The notes beneath the pieces were generated by a model that saw nothing but the letters and a program-made list of their open reading frames with translations, searched no databases and had not been told where the DNA came from. From Candidatus Hodarchaeota archaeon (GTDB taxonomy: Archaea; Asgardarchaeota; Heimdallarchaeia; Hodarchaeales; Hodarchaeaceae): a DNA stretch of 7,172 nucleotides. The first letter of the stretch is position 1. Every line of letters starts with the position of its first letter. Position numbers and translations under genes: made by a program. This document shows positions 5,809 to 7,172 of this stretch, in pieces. The stretch spans positions 1-7,172 of the forward strand of contig JAEOTU010000111.1 of the NCBI GenBank assembly GCA_016839665.1. Reading direction: 5' to 3'.

Positions 5809-7172
5809 ATGGCTGAAGTCGATTTAATCGGTTTTATTCTAATCCTGTTAATAGCTTTAATCCTAGTATTACTCAATGGATTCTTTGTCGCTGCAGAGTT
5901 CGCTTTAGTGAGCGTTCGACCTTCTAGAGTGGAAGAATTGGTCAAAGCAGGACGTCGTGGGTCAAAAGCTGTAAAAAAGGCCATAGAGAACCAAGATGAG
6001 GTGATTAGTGCCACTCAATTAGGTATTACAATGGCAAGTCTAGCCTTGGGATTTCTTGCTGGTTCCTTCATTGAACCTGTTCTCGAGCACTTTTTTGCAG
6101 AACTCGCTTTTCTTGGGATTTTAGCTGGTCTTTCTCTTGGCGGAGTTTTTGCTTTTGCGATCACAACATATATGCATGTAGTGCTAGGTGAATTAGCCCC
6201 AAAAAGTGTCGCGTTACAATATCCTGCTAAAACTAGCTTGTGGGTTGCAAAACCACTCCATTTGTTTGCCTTGCTATTTAAACCAGTCATCTGGTTTTTT
6301 AATCAAACAGGTTGGTTAGTTTTAGCACTTTTCGGAATAAAACCAATCGTTGGTCATAGAAGCATTCATTCGGAGGCTGAGCTGAAATTAATAATTTCCC
6401 AATCCTCAGAAGCTGGTATTCTCGAAGAACGTGAAAGTGCAATCTTAAAGCGAACATTTGATCTGCCTGACACTCAAGTCAGAATGATAATGACCCCACG
6501 ATATGAGATGAGATCAATTACTATCACTGATGATTTTGAAGATATTGTGAAGACTGTTAATGATACTGGTCACTCTCGCTTTCCTGTTTATGATGAACCA
6601 AAAGAAAATATTATTGGATTTTTGTACGCCAAGGATTTATTGAATTATTTAGAATTATTCTTAGATTGCGATGATGGAATGATTAGTCAGCAGAAGAAGA
6701 AAATTGATATTTCCCAATTGTTGAGAGAACCACACTATGTACCTGAAACAATGAGAGCAGATCTGTTATTAGAAAAATTACAAAATACCAAACGACATTC
6801 AGCTATTGTAGTTGACGAATTTGGGGAGGTAGTTGGATTAATAACTTTAGAAGACATTCTGGAACTTTTGGTTGGCGATATCCAAGATGAATATGACTAT
6901 GAACCAGCAGAAATCACGCCCTCAGATGAAAACGAAGGAGAATCAAATGTAAGTGGCCAAACCTCACTTGATGATTTTAATGATTATTTCAATACAAATT
7001 TTAAGTCGGATATCTCTGTTACTATTGGAGGTTTCATACAGGAGAAGCTTGGCCGTTTACCAAAGGAAAATGAAGTATTTAAATTGAAAGATATCGTCTT
7101 CACTGTAAAAGAAATTACCGAATTACGCCTTGAGACATTACTTGTTCTTGGGAAAAAGAAAAGTGAAGAACA
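5809..7172 (+). CDS. CNNM/CorC-family (HlyC/CorC, DUF21-CBS) membrane transporter-like protein, extreme C-terminus cut by window edge
   Basis: The frame covers 454 codons and is still open at the edge, but it is nearly full length. The order is typical of the family: a DUF21/CNNM membrane domain (about 1-185), a CBS pair (about 225-360) and a C-terminal CorC_HlyC domain (about 380-448). Landmarks are NGFFVAAEFAL (23-33), GELAPK (127-132, whose Glu128 is a probable magnesium ligand by family), SRFPVYDE (255-262) and VVDEFGEVVGLITLEDI (334-350). Family members are sodium-coupled or otherwise driven Mg2+ exporters/transporters regulated by ATP-Mg binding to the CBS pair. The function here is inferred from family only, and the old name hemolysin is misleading. 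An in-frame TAA directly precedes ATG 5809, so this is the first possible ATG start. It follows the thiolase on the same strand, but with a terminator and its own promoter between, so it is probably transcribed alone. Confidence 0.93.
   Translation, partial: MAEVDLIGFILILLIALILVLLNGFFVAAEFALVSVRPSRVEELVKAGRRGSKAVKKAIENQDEVISATQLGITMASLALGFLAGSFIEPVLEHFFAELAFLGILAGLSLGGVFAFAITTYMHVVLGELAPKSVALQYPAKTSLWVAKPLHLFALLFKPVIWFFNQTGWLVLALFGIKPIVGHRSIHSEAELKLIISQSSEAGILEERESAILKRTFDLPDTQVRMIMTPRYEMRSITITDDFEDIVKTVNDTGHSRFPVYDEPKENIIGFLYAKDLLNYLELFLDCDDGMISQQKKKIDISQLLREPHYVPETMRADLLLEKLQNTKRHSAIVVDEFGEVVGLITLEDILELLVGDIQDEYDYEPAEITPSDENEGESNVSGQTSLDDFNDYFNTNFKSDISVTIGGFIQEKLGRLPKENEVFKLKDIVFTVKEITELRLETLLVLGKKKSEE

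Noticed and set aside
5805..6290. Minus-strand open frames opposite the CNNM/CorC gene
   Set aside because: The plus strand here encodes the conserved DUF21 motifs without interruption, so the reverse frames are by-products.
1..7172. CRISPR array, insertion sequence, integrase site or defence cluster
   Set aside because: I saw no regularly spaced repeats, no transposase or integrase frame, no terminal repeats with target duplication, and no defence-type protein.

Overview
This AT-rich window looks archaeal. Several genes have strong GGAG/GGTGAT-type ribosome sites, and TATA-like boxes lie roughly 25 bases or more upstream of the expected transcript starts. Genes tend to end in oligo-T tracts, and the leftmost gene is a relative of the archaeal (type II) glyceraldehyde-3-phosphate dehydrogenase. 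A bacterial-type thiolase and a CNNM/CorC transporter beside such a gene would suit a lineage such as Asgard archaea, but no marker here fixes the phylum, so that placement is inference.

Layout: (1) 1-683, minus strand: the N-terminal two thirds of a divergent type II GAPDH-like dehydrogenase that runs off the left edge. (2) 684-917: a non-coding stretch with candidate promoters and a perfect 11-bp inverted repeat (796-806 / 839-849) followed by T7, which may be a small structured RNA. (3) 918-1292, minus strand: a broken gene. Its pieces lie in three frames and encode two hydrophobic helices, a possible HEAT-like helix pair and an acidic tail. (4) 1333-2901, minus: an unrecognised polytopic membrane protein with a soluble tail that may end in an AbrB-like fold. 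(5) 3011-4036, minus: a PfkB-family kinase. (6) 4037-4250: the divergent promoter region. (7) 4251-5540, plus: a thiolase with a complete catalytic set. (8) 5541-5808: a T-rich terminator, then a promoter and a 15-codon leader frame. (9) 5809 to the right edge, plus: a nearly complete CNNM/CorC (DUF21-CBS-CBS-CorC_HlyC) magnesium transporter-like protein.

The three complete or near-complete metabolic genes (dehydrogenase, sugar/nucleoside-type kinase, thiolase) belong to general carbon metabolism. They do not form an obvious single pathway, and each appears to have its own promoter. The part most likely to be undescribed is the minus-strand stretch 918-2901, where an orphan membrane protein is followed by a second, decayed or mis-sequenced membrane gene. 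I see no mobile element, CRISPR array, tRNA or rRNA, and no clear multi-gene defence or secretion system.
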